From: Pictodentalium vernedei
Taxonomy: Eukaryota > Mollusca > Scaphopoda > Dentaliida > Dentaliidae
DNA: 64,000 bases
Assembly: GCA_031216915.1 (NCBI GenBank)
Contig: CM062296.1
Coordinates: forward strand, 795,311,473-795,375,472
Direction of reading: 5' to 3'
Shown here in pieces: positions 11,484 through 22,301 of the stretch. The notes under the pieces were generated by a model. The model was not told where the DNA came from. It saw nothing but the letters and a program-made list of their open reading frames with translations, and searched no databases. Position numbers and translations under genes: made by a program. Position 1 is the first letter of the stretch. Each line of letters begins with the position of its first letter.

Positions 11484-11492
11484 CCTTTTATA
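11484..11492 (-). promoter_or_regulatory. TATA box for the PAN-like exon
   Basis: The minus strand reads tataaaagg about 210 bases upstream of the ATG at 11275, which would give a 5' UTR of about 180 bases. It is a strong match to the animal TATA consensus and correctly oriented. No initiator was identified. Confidence 0.45.
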
Positions 11493-11683
11493 CTTTGACT
11501 CTGATATTCAAATTGTTGACTATAATTTTGCACAATCTGCCAACTACAGAGTGACTCAATTTCATTTCAAGTATATTAACCTGGTAGATTTTTGTGATTA
11601 ATTAGCTAGAAATGTCATCACAAGGATCGTGTGTCCTTTTCTCTTGTGCTTCGTGAGTGGAGTCCGCTTTTGATTTGATATCT

Positions 11684-11935
11684 TTAACCCTTTATCTAAC
11701 ACAATATCTTTCTTAAAAAATAAATAAAATTTCACATTTTTCGAAAACAAATTTCAGAATTTTTCAATAAAACCATACAAATATGTATATCATTAGAACC
11801 AGCTCGTTGAGCTGGTTCTAATGATATCCATATTAGTATGGTTTATTGAGAAACTTCCAAGATACATTAGGTTGTGGTTGGTTTATTCTGGTTAATATTC
11901 TGGCCGTTTTTCCGCTATATTTGGTACAAGGTTAA
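11684..11935 (+). mobile_element. piggyBac-like MITE with central hairpin
   Basis: The 252-bp element starts TTAA-ccctttatctaac and ends gtacaagg-TTAA. The TTAA flanks and ccc start of the terminal repeat are the piggyBac signature. The centre (about 11768-11845) is a long palindrome around gaaccagctc-gtt-gagctggttc. Relatives are at 2474, 34290, 39743, 43557 and 53138. It encodes nothing and must be mobilised in trans. Confidence 0.85.
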
Positions 11936-13559
11936 TACTTCACAAATAGGAACGCTCATGCGTTTTTTTTTTCTCAGTCGCAGCGTGAATGGGATCCACT
12001 CGTGGTCTATTTTTTTGCTTCTATTAGTAAAACCAAGATATTTGAGTAGGGGATAAGTGCGGATTCTGGCTCACACTCCTACGGCGAACCAGAAATTCAG
12101 GTGAGCCAGAAAAAGAGAGTTATTTTTGGAAAAATTGAGTTATTTTTAGAAAATATTGAAAATTTTCCGGAAAAACAATTGATTTTCTCTGAAAATGTTG
12201 TGTTTTTTTCAAAAGAATTCAACTTTTCCCGGAAAACCTCTGCTTTTTCGCGGAAATGTTTGAATTCGATGATTTTCTGGTTCGAGAATTTAAAATATTC
12301 CGAGTTTTAAAAATTCACTTTTTTTACAAATTTAACGCTGATTTCCCATAGGGGATGAATTTTTGCCGCGACGAAAAATCCGGAAAAGACCGTGTCAGGG
12401 TCGAAAGAAAATTCGATCCGGGTCGCGGATTTCCACGGTATAAGACGACGTTTCGGTAGGGGTGAATTTATAAGTGAGCCAGAAAAGACGGTGGAGTTTC
12501 TTCGTCGTGCGAGTGTTATAATGATTTTAACTCCATGGGAGAAACGATATGGTGGTGGAGGATCGCGATCAAAGATGTGTGTTTGTGCGTGTGTGTATGT
12601 ATAATTTTGAACGTCATTATCACTGTATTATTCTCACAAAAAACCCACATTTTCTTACTAATTTGTTGAGTTCTTTTTATTGATACTGAGGCAAAAACAA
12701 ATAATTGTATAAACGATTAGTATAATTTGTTGTATTTTTGTTTCTTTTTTTTTTTTTAAATTAAAAGGAAAAAAGAGATTGAAATGTAATTGATAACACA
12801 GCAAGCTTATTCTAAATTTTTAAAAAAAAATCAGTTTTTTCCCCGCCTGAGAATAATATCTTAAGCGATTCAAATTTATTTATTATTTTTTACGAGAAAA
12901 ATTGAGGACTAGTTTCACTGATAGAGTGTTGTTATGGTTATGACTGATAGGTTAGATAGAGGTTTATTTTGAGTGTGGAGTACTAGATTTGTCAATGGAC
13001 TGGTACCTTTATATCAATAAAGTTCTGGGTAGAGCGTGTTTAATCAGACAATTATAATAATAACTGGAACTGATTATGTTCATCTGCAATCACGCGAAAA
13101 TAACTGGAATGGGTGGATAGACACTTTTTCCCCATAGACAATCCTGGAGACACTCAGGCGTAATTGCAACATTTGTTTTATTCCAAAACATGTTTTTAGG
13201 ATATCTCTCTCATTGATACATTACTCTTTATCAACAATCACTCGCAGAATGGAAAATGACACAATAGAGATAGTACTTTCGAGTATTTTTTTTCTGGATG
13301 CTTATCGACTTACAATATCAATTCGAAATTAGAGATACAGTTCTATAGTTGTAAATCCATATTCACACACAAATCATATTTCATATATTTGTACCGTACG
13401 AATACGAATTTGCGAATACAAGAACGCTATCCGTTATTTGAGTTGTAGAAAAATTTACTGTCTATGCTATTACAAATGTATTGAAGAGAAAAATAATACA
13501 CCAATACCTTCAAATGATTCAAGTAAAAAATAGCCAATATAACACGCTGGTCATCCGAT

Positions 13560-13593
13560 TACCACCTTTGCGATGCAGTACCTCGTTTGCGGT
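13560..13593 (+). promoter_or_regulatory. Iteron-like motif pair, left arm
   Basis: Two motifs, taccacctttgcga and gtacctcgtttgcggt, 19 bp apart. Both fit TACC-n-YC-n-TTTGCGR. The same pair lies in reverse complement at 22302-22338. The TGCGGT core also matches the RUNX-type binding core (TGYGGT), but that link is only a sequence resemblance. Confidence 0.6.
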
Positions 13594-13963
13594 TTAAAAA
13601 AGACGGAAACGGTTGAAGGTTGGTGTCATAAAATATGGTATAACTGCTACTAACTTGCGTATATCACAAAACAAATATTAATCTTGTGATCTGTGGAATG
13701 TTTTTGCATTCTTGTACATAGTGTCGGTGTGTTTTATGAAGTAATTGAGCTCTGTTATTGAAAATACATTAGCGTCCATCCTCCTTCTTTCGGGAATTTT
13801 CGAAAATTTATTCTCTCCGTGAATATCAAGGACACAGAAGGTCAAACCTTCGCTCCATTGTTGCTTCAGACTTTTGGCTTTGAGTTTAGGTCAGCTTCAT
13901 CTTTCATAAAAAGTCCTCCATTCGCCTTATCTGGCAGCTTCGACGAGAGGTGTTGAACTTTTA

Positions 13964-14043
13964 GAATACCTGATTTGCGGTGTTGTCCTTTTAATGAATA
14001 CCTTCATTTGCGGTGCACAGTACATGTACCTCATTTTGCGGTG
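13964..14043 (+). promoter_or_regulatory. Iteron-like motif triplet, left arm
   Basis: Three copies of the TACC...TTTGCGGTG motif at 13964, 13996 and 14026 (gaatacctgatttgcggtg, gaataccttcatttgcggtg, gtacctcattttgcggtg), about 30 bp apart. They mirror the triplet at 21855-21928. Confidence 0.65.
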
Positions 14044-14375
14044 TCAATCTTTCAAGATTACTAATGAAACATGACCCTGGCCCTTCAGTTTTATATATAC
14101 AGACGTCTTGAGTTATTCGACGTGCGTAGTATAAAAACCCACACTAATCAATCAAAACCAGTGATCTAATGAGCATTCTGTCAAGTCGAAAGGGTTTGTC
14201 AACCGTGTGAGAGCTGGGAGGAATAACCCGTGTTTTATTTACTGACTCGCAGTGTCTTGATTGAAAACAGTCTTACCTTTGGGAGCTGGATGGACCGTTG
14301 TTTGGACCAAGTTTAGTACCCTTTTTTATAATAGTACATAGATACAGACAACATTGTGTGCGCGAAATAATTTTA
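14044..14375. other. Spacer between left arm and direct repeat
   Basis: Nothing recognised. Its length (about 330 bp) is like that of the spacer at 21526-21854 on the other side. Confidence 0.4.
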
Positions 14376-15141
14376 GTTTATGCAATCAAATTAATGAAAG
14401 GTCCGAGGAATTTGAAACAGTTGTGACGTATTGAGTTGATATAAGAGTGGTTTATGCGCAGGATGTATTTTACACATTTTATGTAAGGTGCTATATATAA
14501 GTAATGGAAGTAGTGGAAATCGGTTTGCTCTAAGTCTGATATTCCGTTAATATATGAATGACATATACACAAATAATAAACGAAAATAAAGGTTATGATG
14601 CATAGAACACGAAAAATATATTCGTCCAACATGCAACAATGATAGCAGGCATCGGTGATTTCTGGAAGTCTGCGATCCTATTCATACGAGAACTGACTAT
14701 CAAATAAAACTTCGTGAGAACAACTCGTGGCCAAATATGCTTCAAATATTCAAGGACGAATCTGGGAAATCGAAATACTTCAACACGCAGCGACAGAGCT
14801 GCTTTGAGATCAATGACAAACCATTTCGTTTGTTTAAATTCATCACAATGTGGAGGTTCAGGTCAACAGGACCAAAATTCATCGATAAACAATATCGTTC
14901 AAAATGAAATAATGGGACCGATCGTCCTCGCCAAAATACTTCCGTTACCCATGGACAAGGTCTTCAAAAAATGCAGGCAGTGTTGGCATGTTTGCAGACT
15001 GAGTTCTGTTGCTTCATTGTGAGGTGGTTTGATTGCCTAGCGTTGTTCATGGATGTATGAAGCATATGTTGCCCCGAGATGTTCTCTTGAAATATTGTCT
15101 TGTTGTCAGTTTTCATACGAATACGATCGTAGACTTCCATG

Positions 15142-15597
15142 AACCACAGGTTCCCATATTCAGCACTTGTGGGGTAAACAAATCAGTTTCCCGTATTCTA
15201 TCATCCATTTTGATGTATATTTTTAATACAAATTTATATTTTATTATTTATATATGGAATATCAGGCCTCGCAAATTCGGAGTAACCTGATTTCCATAAC
15301 TTATATCATACCTAAAATAAATCCTCGCAAAACCGTCGAGATGGGGCGGTATAGTAACACTGGAGTCCGGCGTTATGGGGGCCCGCCGATTTTCCATAAT
15401 TGCTTTAGAGTAGGATTCCCTTACGATCTTACCTGTGAGGACAGCAAGGCCTTCATTGCAAGTCCAATCCTGCCTAAGAGAATCCTGGCTTGAGATAATT
15501 GGCCGAAATGAGAAAAAAATCGGCGGGGTTCTTATAATGCCGGGCCCGATTTCCAAAACTAACACTATGTATGTGCATTCACAAAACCGAAATGTTT
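15142..15597. mobile_element. Insertion present in D1 but absent from D2
   Basis: In D2 the sequence passes directly from acttctatgaac to aaagttacaa, whereas D1 has about 455 extra bases between the equivalent points. Reading across this segment I see no clear terminal repeats, so its class is unknown. Confidence 0.6.
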
Positions 15598-15631
15598 TGC
15601 TTGCGCACTAAGTTACAAACTTTCACTTTCA

Positions 15632-15686
15632 GAAGCCTTTCCTAGAATTTTAGTCGAACTTCGACTAAGATTCTAGGAAAGGCTTC
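15632..15686. repeat. Long hairpin shared by D1 and D2
   Basis: Near-perfect inverted repeat: gaagcctttcctagaat .. ttagtcgaa, one base, then ttcgactaa .. attctaggaaaggcttc, with one mismatch in a ~27-bp stem. Counterpart at 20360-20413. Confidence 0.88.
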
Positions 15687-16695
15687 GACAGTAACCCGTC
15701 CCCCAGGTTATTCTCTCTGTTCCCTCATTACAGCAACATTGCCGATTTTGGACTAACAAGGGTCAAAATGCTGTTTTTGATGCAAAGTGATAATTTTTTT
15801 AATTGTTAAGGATGAAAATGATAATGTGTTTTCACTTGTTCTGTTTGGGAAAATTCGCTTTTTAAACGAAAGTAGTGAGTAAATATTTGGTTACACACTG
15901 AATTAATTATAGTAATTGCTCCTGAAAATTTTCTTTAAGACATCAAGTCCAATTATTGATGGTAATCCCCAGCGGCTATTCTGTACATGTAGGGTAAATT
16001 ACTACCAAATCGTGGGAAGGTGGATTTTCCACCCGACAATAGTATTTTATTACAGGTGACCTTTTATCGCATTATTTGTGATCTGTAGGGCTGTTTGAAT
16101 AAATAAATAAATAAATAAATTCCCATTGCCCTTTATTCCAAAACATTTTCTCGGAAATTTACTTTGAATATGTATGTTCAATTAAAACTTTAACCATCCA
16201 GAATTAACAATTTTGAGATGGCATCCTATAAATATCTGTGTTGCAAATGACATTGTTATTTCTTAATCGTTGCTATTTACAATTCATAGAAAAGCTCTCT
16301 GATAGAGTTTCTCGGGGATTTGTAAGTTACGATGATTATGTGATAAAACGCACCATAATTTGAAAAATGTTTTGTAAGTGATCAATTATCAAAGTGCTTT
16401 TTCTAAAAAAACAAGGCAAGTACCAGTCTGAAACTGCATCGCTGCATGCAATTTTGCAGTGGGTTTAGTACAATTTCAAATTTTCGGCAAACAGGAACCG
16501 CCTGTGCGGCAGATCTGGAAATTGCTTCCACGGTACAACTCAAAATATCAAGCGCCAGACCAAATATATAATCAATCCCTTTCATACAAGCCAAGAAAAC
16601 TTCAACTGAATTTTTTATATTCAGTGGGTACAGTAAAATTTCAAACAATTGGCATGTTACGAAAGCCTATTAGCTTCACGTCGTTTTTAGTTATT

Positions 16696-16779
16696 AAATT
16701 GTAGCTACAATTTAATAAATTGTAACTACAATTTAGCGCCTGTACTTTTATTGGTCGAGCTAAATTGTAGCTGCAGTTT
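16696..16779. promoter_or_regulatory. Palindrome array, cluster 1 (three sites)
   Basis: Sites at 16696-16713 (perfect palindrome aaattgtagctacaattt), 16717-16734 and 16762-16779. The first two are 21 bp apart. The cluster runs into gcgcctgt .. ttattggtc, and after the third site gaccaatcg, so the last palindrome is framed by inverted CCAAT boxes. Confidence 0.7.
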
Positions 16780-16987
16780 AACTGACCAATCGTGTTCGTT
16801 GTTTTGTTTTCGCTGAAAATGGCCTGAATAATCTCTTTCTTTCAGATGGTTCACACATTCCGCCGGTTGAGTCAGTCACGTCAACAAAATCTAACAACAA
16901 AAATGGGAAAATAAAATGATCAGCATTTTATTATAAATATAATTATTTTTATTTTGGTTATCATTGGACATAATTTAGCCTAGGAAT

Positions 16988-17114
16988 AAATTGTAACAAC
17001 AATTTAGCTAAATTGTAGTTACAATTTAATAAATTGTAGTTACAATTTAATAAATTGTAGTTACAATTTAGCGCCTGTGATTTTATTGGTCATTCTAAAT
17101 TGTAGCTGCAATTT
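16988..17114. promoter_or_regulatory. Palindrome array, cluster 2 (five sites)
   Basis: Sites at 16988, 17010, 17031, 17052 and 17097, each an 18-bp variant of aaattgtagttacaattt; the first four start 21-22 bp apart. The end again reads gcgcctgt .. ttattggtc .. palindrome .. ggccaatcg, so the whole promoter-like block of cluster 1 is duplicated here. Confidence 0.72.
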
Positions 17115-17225
17115 AAGTGGCCAATCGGTGGCATTCGCACGTACCATGGCTCTCTACTCAATCCTGCATTTACACTTGAAATAGTCGAAAATCTTCAATT
17201 TGAGGGGCAAATATTAGGAGTTTAA

Positions 17226-17438
17226 AACAGTATCAGTCGGCGAGTTTGTTTTTATAGAATTTTAGAGGATTTTAATGGGAATGAGAGGGTGGGTGTTAAA
17301 TCTGAAAGCTTATTTGACGGGCTAAGTAAGAAAGAGGCACCAGCTCTTGAACGTTATCGTGGTGGTTCGTTTGGGGTCACTATTGTTCAGGGTCAGATCG
17401 AAATCACTAGAAATGCGGTGGGGAGGGGGGAGGGAAAT
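17226..17438 (+). CDS. Possible small exon, unrecognised
   Basis: A 71-codon frame without ATG, just downstream of the palindrome array. A tttgtttttatag acceptor precedes the part reading ILEDFNGNERVGVKSES and LSKKEAPALERYRGG. Composition looks protein-like and a gt follows at gcg|gtgggg. No family is recognised, and a frame of this length can arise by chance. If real it could be an upstream exon of the zinc-finger gene at 18658. Confidence 0.22.
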
Positions 17439-17814
17439 TAAAAAGAGTGTTAGATAGAAATGGAATGTAATATGTGTAGCCTAGGAGCCTAGAAAACACG
17501 GAAGACGTGGCATTTTTGGGGGGCGACAGCTTAAAATTGGCTCACTATCATAACACTCAGACCGGCAGGATTTGGGTGTTATAATACCGGTAGTGAGAAA
17601 CAATGCGTCCCAAAGAGGGTAAGCGTTTTGAGGATGTTCTCCCGACCCGGAAAAATTTCAGTGTTTGAAGGCACACTCAGCTCCAAAATGCTTCATCATT
17701 TGTAAAGGAAAACCAATATTCTCAATTGGTAAAATATGATAACATGGAGGTCATCCTCAATTCGAGTTAATTCTATGAGAATACTGTTATGCTAAATTTA
17801 GGGGTAGTGGTGAA
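17439..17814. other. No recognisable feature
   Basis: Spacer between the possible exon and the diverged SINE; nothing recognised. Confidence 0.4.
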
Positions 17815-18165
17815 TCACTGATAGACGGCTTGACTTTTGTGCTCGAGGTTCTGAGTTTAAGCTCGTGAAGCCATAAGAGCGACCCTCATTGTATAATGGA
17901 GAAGGCATTTCATCCCAATGCACACATTGGGCACGATGACTCTGTGTATTGAGGTATATAAACCGCTATCGACTTACTTCTGTTGTCAATCGCTCCAACC
18001 CTGCCTATGTTGCAGGGTGGAGTTATGATGTTGGGTAGCTGGTGGGTGTTCATCGTTACTAGATGGTTCTCGCTGGGTATTCTGGCTTCCTCCATCCGTA
18101 AGCCTGTCACCGAAATAACACAACACTGGTCGTTGAAAGTGTCATGAAACCACAATACCTAATTA
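17815..18165 (+). mobile_element. Diverged SINE of the same body family
   Basis: The body landmarks of the SINEs at 1431 and 2120 recur in order: tgtgtattgaggtata, caatcgctccaaccctgcct, the tgatgttgggtagctgg block and ttctggcttcctccatcc. The head around 17850-17880 has only a weak B-box trace. No target duplication is evident, so this is an old copy. Confidence 0.7.
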
Positions 18166-18435
18166 GGCCTAACGAAAATAACCTCGTCACTTGAGGGGTT
18201 TGCAGTTGTTTTATGAATGTCCTGGCTGCATGCTGAGAGAATAAAGCTAAGGCATTTCAAATCGTGGGAGTAGATTTTGGCGCCAAGTGCTTTAGCTCGG
18301 ATCGAATACAGAAATCGGGGATGTATGTGACTAAGATGTGAAATCATGAACTCGCCAGGCGAAACCAAGCTATCTGCATTTGGTCAGCAGTCAGGGGCGG
18401 GGCACACGGGGGTAAACAAACAATTTATGCAATTT

Positions 18436-18600
18436 TTAGCTCATCTTGACAAAGTCAAGCTGAGCTAATCTAATCGCTTCCCGTCCGTCGTCCGGCGTCC
18501 GTCGTCCGTCGTCCGTCAACACAATGTTTTGGTCTTCTCCAAAGCCACTGGGCCAATTCAAGTGAAAGTTTGTGTGAGTGATGGTCCCAAAGGGGCATTT
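18436..18600 (+). mobile_element. AGCTCACC-family repeat, 5' fragment
   Basis: Starts tttttagctcatcttgac .. gtcaagctgagct (foldback). GTCCGTC reiterations follow, then the usual ttctccaaagccactgggcc and ccaattcaa text. It stops just before the zinc-finger reading frame. Full-length relatives lie at 54926 and 58483. Confidence 0.8.
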
Positions 18601-18657
18601 CATTTTTGTTCAACTCAGTACAATGGAATCTGAAGCAACTGATGGGTCTTTTTTTAG

Positions 18658-19322
18658 ACGTGAGTGTAAGGGTTGAGGTGAGAGATGATGTCGAAGACTC
18701 AGGGGTCAGAAGTTGTCCGCTGACATTAGTATCTCGTCCTGTTACATCATTTGTCTGTAATGAATGTGGGAAAGTGTACACACGTAAGACTTCTCTAAGA
18801 AGATACATGTACAGCCACAGTGGTGAAAAAAATAAGTGCTCCGAATGTCACATGTACTTTGATACTGATAGTGCACTTTCCAAGCATAAAACTACGAATC
18901 ACAAAGAGCGCCAATTGTGTGCCTTGTGTGGTAAAACATTTGGACGAAAATGGGCACTGACAATACACAAGAGGATGCACGGTGATCTGAAACACATGTG
19001 TCCATTTGAGGGTTGCCATAAGAAATATAATAAAAACACGTCGTATAAAGATCACATGAGCAATGTAGATCATCAACTGCACAACTGTGAAAAGTGCAAG
19101 AAGTCATTTACACCCATTGCATACTTCAAAAGACATGATAAATACTGTGTGGAAAATAACTCCACTAAATGTCCAACTTGCTCAAAATGTATCTCTGATA
19201 GAAGTGCTTTAAGTCACCATGGACACGCTGAACATGGGTTGATGTTCCACATGTGTGGGTGTGGGAGAAAATACAAATATGAAACGGGTCTATTCAATCA
19301 CAAATCTCGCACAGGCCATTAA
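18658..19322 (+). CDS. C2H2 zinc-finger protein, terminal exon
   Basis: An open frame running to the TAA at 19320-19322. The longest frame begins at a TTG (18606), so that is not a real start. A tttttttag acceptor at 18657 is a likelier boundary, while a strong donor-like gtgagt at 18660 leaves the first bases uncertain. Numbering from 18606, there are seven finger units: 51-71, 78-99, 105-125, 132-156, 161-181, 189-210 and 217-238. Fingers 2, 3, 4, 6 and 7 have the full C2H2 set. Finger 1 has Tyr67 where the first His is expected, and finger 5 ends in Cys (C2HC). Linkers are irregular rather than TGEKP. The role would be sequence-specific nucleic-acid binding, probably nuclear. It lies between direct repeats D1 and D2 of the inverted-repeat composite and is its only intact recognisable gene. 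It might bind the palindromes at 16.7-17.1 kb, but that is speculation. Confidence 0.75.
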
Positions 19323-19562
19323 CATCTACTAAAGTTGTTGATACCACTGAGAAAAAACAATAAGAGTGGAATCTTAAAAACTACACAGTTGTTAGTTCAT
19401 GCAATCAAATTAATGAAAGGCCCGAGGAATTTGAAACAGTTGTGACGTATTGAGTTGATGAGAGTGGTTTATGCGCAGGATGTATTTTACACATTTTATA
19501 TAAGGTGCTATATATAAGTAATGGAAGTAGTGGAAATATTCCGTTGATATATGAATGACATC

Positions 19563-19826
19563 ATACACAAAAAATAAACGAAAATAAAGGTTATGATGCA
19601 TAGAACACGAAAAATATATTCGTCCAACACACAACAATGATAGCAGGCATCGGTGATTTCTGGAAGTCTGCGATTCTATTCGCACGAGAACATTATACAC
19701 AAAAAATAAACGAAAATAAAGGTTATGATGCATAGAACACGAAAAATATATTCGTCCAACACACAACAATGATAGCAGGCATCGCTGATTTCTGGAAGTC
19801 TGCTATTCTATTCGTACGAGAACCGA
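19563..19826 (+). repeat. 132-bp tandem duplication in D2
   Basis: atacacaaaaaataaacg recurs at 19563 and 19695, and both units continue to the cgatttctggaagtctgc region. D1 has a single unit. Confidence 0.85.
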
Positions 19827-20359
19827 CTATCAAATAAAATGTCGCGAGAACAACTCGTAAGAACAACTCATGGCCAAATATTCTTCACATATTCTAGAAC
19901 GAATCTGGGAAATCGAAAACTTCAAAACGCAGCGACAGAGCTGCTTTAAGATGAATGTCAAACCATTTCGTTTGTTTACATTCACCACAATGTGGAGGTT
20001 CAGGTCAACGGGACCAAAATACACCGATATACAATATCGTTCAAAATGAAATAATGGGACTGATCGTCCTCGCCCTACCTACTGTCATGATGTGGAAATT
20101 GCACAGCTACCACATATAAAATACTTCCGTTACCCATCGATAAGGTCTTCAAAAAAATGCAGGCAGTGTGTTGGCATTTTTGCAGACTAAGTTCTGTAGC
20201 TGCATTGTTAGGTGGTGTGATTGCCTAGCGTTGTTCATGGATGTATGGAGCATATGTAGCCCCGATATGTTCTCGTGAAATATTGTTTGATTGTCAGTTT
20301 TCATACGAATACGATCGCAGACTTCTATGAACAAAGTTACAATACAAACTTTTACTTTC

Positions 20360-20413
20360 AGCCTTTCCTAGAATTTTAGTCGAACTTCGACAAAGATTCT
20401 GGGAAAGGCTTCG
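20360..20413. repeat. Hairpin in D2, counterpart of 15632-15686
   Basis: Same stem-loop as in D1 with two or three additional mismatches (caaagattctgggaaagg), so it is slightly decayed. Confidence 0.85.
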
Positions 20414-21219
20414 ACAGTAACCCGTCCCCCAGGTTATTCTCTCTGTTCCCTCATGACAACACCATTGCCGATTTTGGACTCTAAGGGTCAAAATGCTGTT
20501 TTTGATGCAAAGTGATAATTTTTTTAATTAAGGATGAAAATGTTAAGGTGTTTTCATTTGTTCTGTTTGGGAAAATTGGCTTTTCAAACGAAAGTAGTGA
20601 GTAAATATTTGGTTACACACTGAATTAATTATAGTAATTGCTCCTGAAAAATTTCTTTAAGACATCACGTCGAATTATTGATTATAATCGCCAGCGGCCG
20701 TTCTGTACATGTAGGGTGATTTACTATCAAATCGTGGGAAGGTGGATTTTCCACCCGACAATAGCTTAGAGTTTCTGAGAGCAAAGTATAAGAGGTACTG
20801 GCCAATTTTGGGTAATGTACCATTGGGTTGCTGAAAAATGTGCTTGTCCATTTTCAAAAATTATAAATATTTGTGAGATGGGAAATCTACCCACCTTCCA
20901 TGTACTATACGTAACTTTGATTTAGTTAAAATAGATAAGTCTGTTGGTGGCTTTCGAAATTGTATGGTAATTTTATTTCAGTTGCAAAGTGCAAATGTTT
21001 TATTTTCCTCTTTTTCTCATTTTTATAAAAACATTGTCAACAATTTTATCACTCGGGGATATCAGACAATCCTTTTCGTTTGAATGCAAGAATTTTTGAT
21101 TCATCCTTCCTATGGTACGGTCGCACACCATGTTCTCCACGTGCTGGTTGGTCAATGAGATTTTTCTAAAAAAAAACAAGACTATTACCAGTCTGAAATT
21201 GCGTCTCTGCAAGCAATTT

Positions 21220-21525
21220 TTCAGTGGGTATAGCACAATTTCAAATTTTCGCCAAACAGGAACCGCGTGTACGGCAGATCTGGAAATTGCTTCCACGGTA
21301 CAACTCAAAATATCAAGCGCCAGACCAAATATAAAATCAATCCCTTTCATACAAGCCAAGAAAACTTCAACTGATTTTTTTATATTCAGTGGGTACAGTA
21401 AAATTTCAAACAATTGGCAAGCAGGAAGTGGCCACACGGAAGATCTGAAAACTGCTTACACGGTACAACGAAACATTATCAAGTACCAGGCTAAATATAA
21501 AATCATTCCCTTTGACTAGAAATTT
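21220..21525 (+). repeat. Two-unit tandem repeat, ~165 and ~140 bp
   Basis: cagtgggta .. caatttcaaa .. agatctg .. ttgct.. cacggtacaac recurs after 21386 in shorter form. The first unit belongs to D2. Confidence 0.75.
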
Positions 21526-21854
21526 CAACCCAAAGCATTTCGGACTGACTGACGGACTGATAAATTTGAGCGCTTACTAGATTTGCTTGCTACTGGAGAT
21601 GCACGCGAAAAACAACAACTTGCGGTCTGGATAATCAACAAATGTGAATTGGCCCAATACATGATACTTGTTTTCGGAGCTTCAAAGACAGCACAAGTGA
21701 GTCAATGTCCAACTGTTGAGCTAAACATATCATAAATGCTTGGACTTATCAAACAAATGCTTTAGAATTAATTGTATACAGATCAGAGAGAATAAAAGTG
21801 TCCAGATAAGTAAGAAAACATTTTAGTAAAAGAGTGACCCCCTTAAATCTTTCG
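21526..21854. other. Spacer between D2 and right-arm motifs
   Basis: Nothing recognised; comparable in length to the spacer at 14044-14375. Confidence 0.4.
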
Positions 21855-21928
21855 CACCGCAATTATGGTACACCCAGCAGATATCGAAATCGCAAAAGGT
21901 GGTACATTTCACCGCAAATGAGGTATTC
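21855..21928 (-). promoter_or_regulatory. Iteron-like motif triplet, right arm
   Basis: Reverse-complement counterparts of 13964-14043: caccgcaattatggtac (21855-21871), aatcgcaaaaggtggtac (21888-21905) and caccgcaaatgaggtattc (21910-21928). They lie about 392 bp from the pair at 22302-22338, compared with about 387 bp on the left. Confidence 0.65.
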
Positions 21929-22301
21929 ATAAAAATCAATTACCCCCATCGATAAATTCCGTTTAAACATGCTTTCACAAAAGGCTCACAAACGTAACTT
22001 ACACATTTGGCTAAAATAAGACAATTCTCTATACGGATGCTGCTCCAAGGACTCACAATAGCATATTTCAAATATAATTCGCAGTTCAAACCCAACAACT
22101 GGAATTTTTATCTCCATATTTCCACTTTAAAATACTTCAAATTTTTTTTTTTTTATTTCTCTCATGAAAATATTTCTTGGATAAATGTATTGGTGATTAA
22201 TACCTACCCTGAAAGAGTTTGCAACAACACAAGTAGGCTTGTTGAAATGCGTGTACTTACCAATTTTCCAACCTGTATGAGCAATAATCTGAGTCTTTTT
22301 T

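Larger units (their letters stand above)
12045..14043 (+). repeat. Left arm of 15.6-kb inverted-repeat composite
   Basis: The outer end is agtaggggataagtgcgg. 12045-13540 aligns, with few small indels, to the reverse complement of 27681-26372 plus 24362-24150, i.e. the right arm with an insertion. 13555-13600 aligns to the reverse complement of 22295-22345. Beyond that, plain similarity fades but three further motifs at 13964-14043 are matched at equal spacing on the right (21855-21928). The arm is about 2.0 kb. The right arm is also about 2.0 kb once its two insertions (about 1.8 and 2.0 kb) are subtracted. Open frames in the arm start at GTG and show no coding constraint. Confidence 0.9.
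14376..16650 (+). repeat. Direct repeat D1 within the composite
   Basis: Aligns in the same orientation with 19395-21425. The homologous parts are 14376-15140, 15600-16047 and 16400-16650. D1 alone holds an extra segment at 15142-15597, and the segments between 16047 and 16400 differ. D1 and D2 flank the palindrome array and the zinc-finger exon. The frames within show no conservation between copies. Confidence 0.9.
19395..21425 (+). repeat. Direct repeat D2 within the composite
   Basis: Second copy of D1 (14376-16650), starting about 70 bases after the zinc-finger stop codon. It contains its own 132-bp tandem duplication (19563-19826) and lacks the 455-bp segment present in D1. Confidence 0.9.

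Noticed and set aside
12101..12604. Two 70-codon frames in the left arm with similar frames in the right arm (27112-27333)
   Set aside because: Both start at GTG, and differences between arms are not biased to silent sites. Openness follows from the shared arm sequence.
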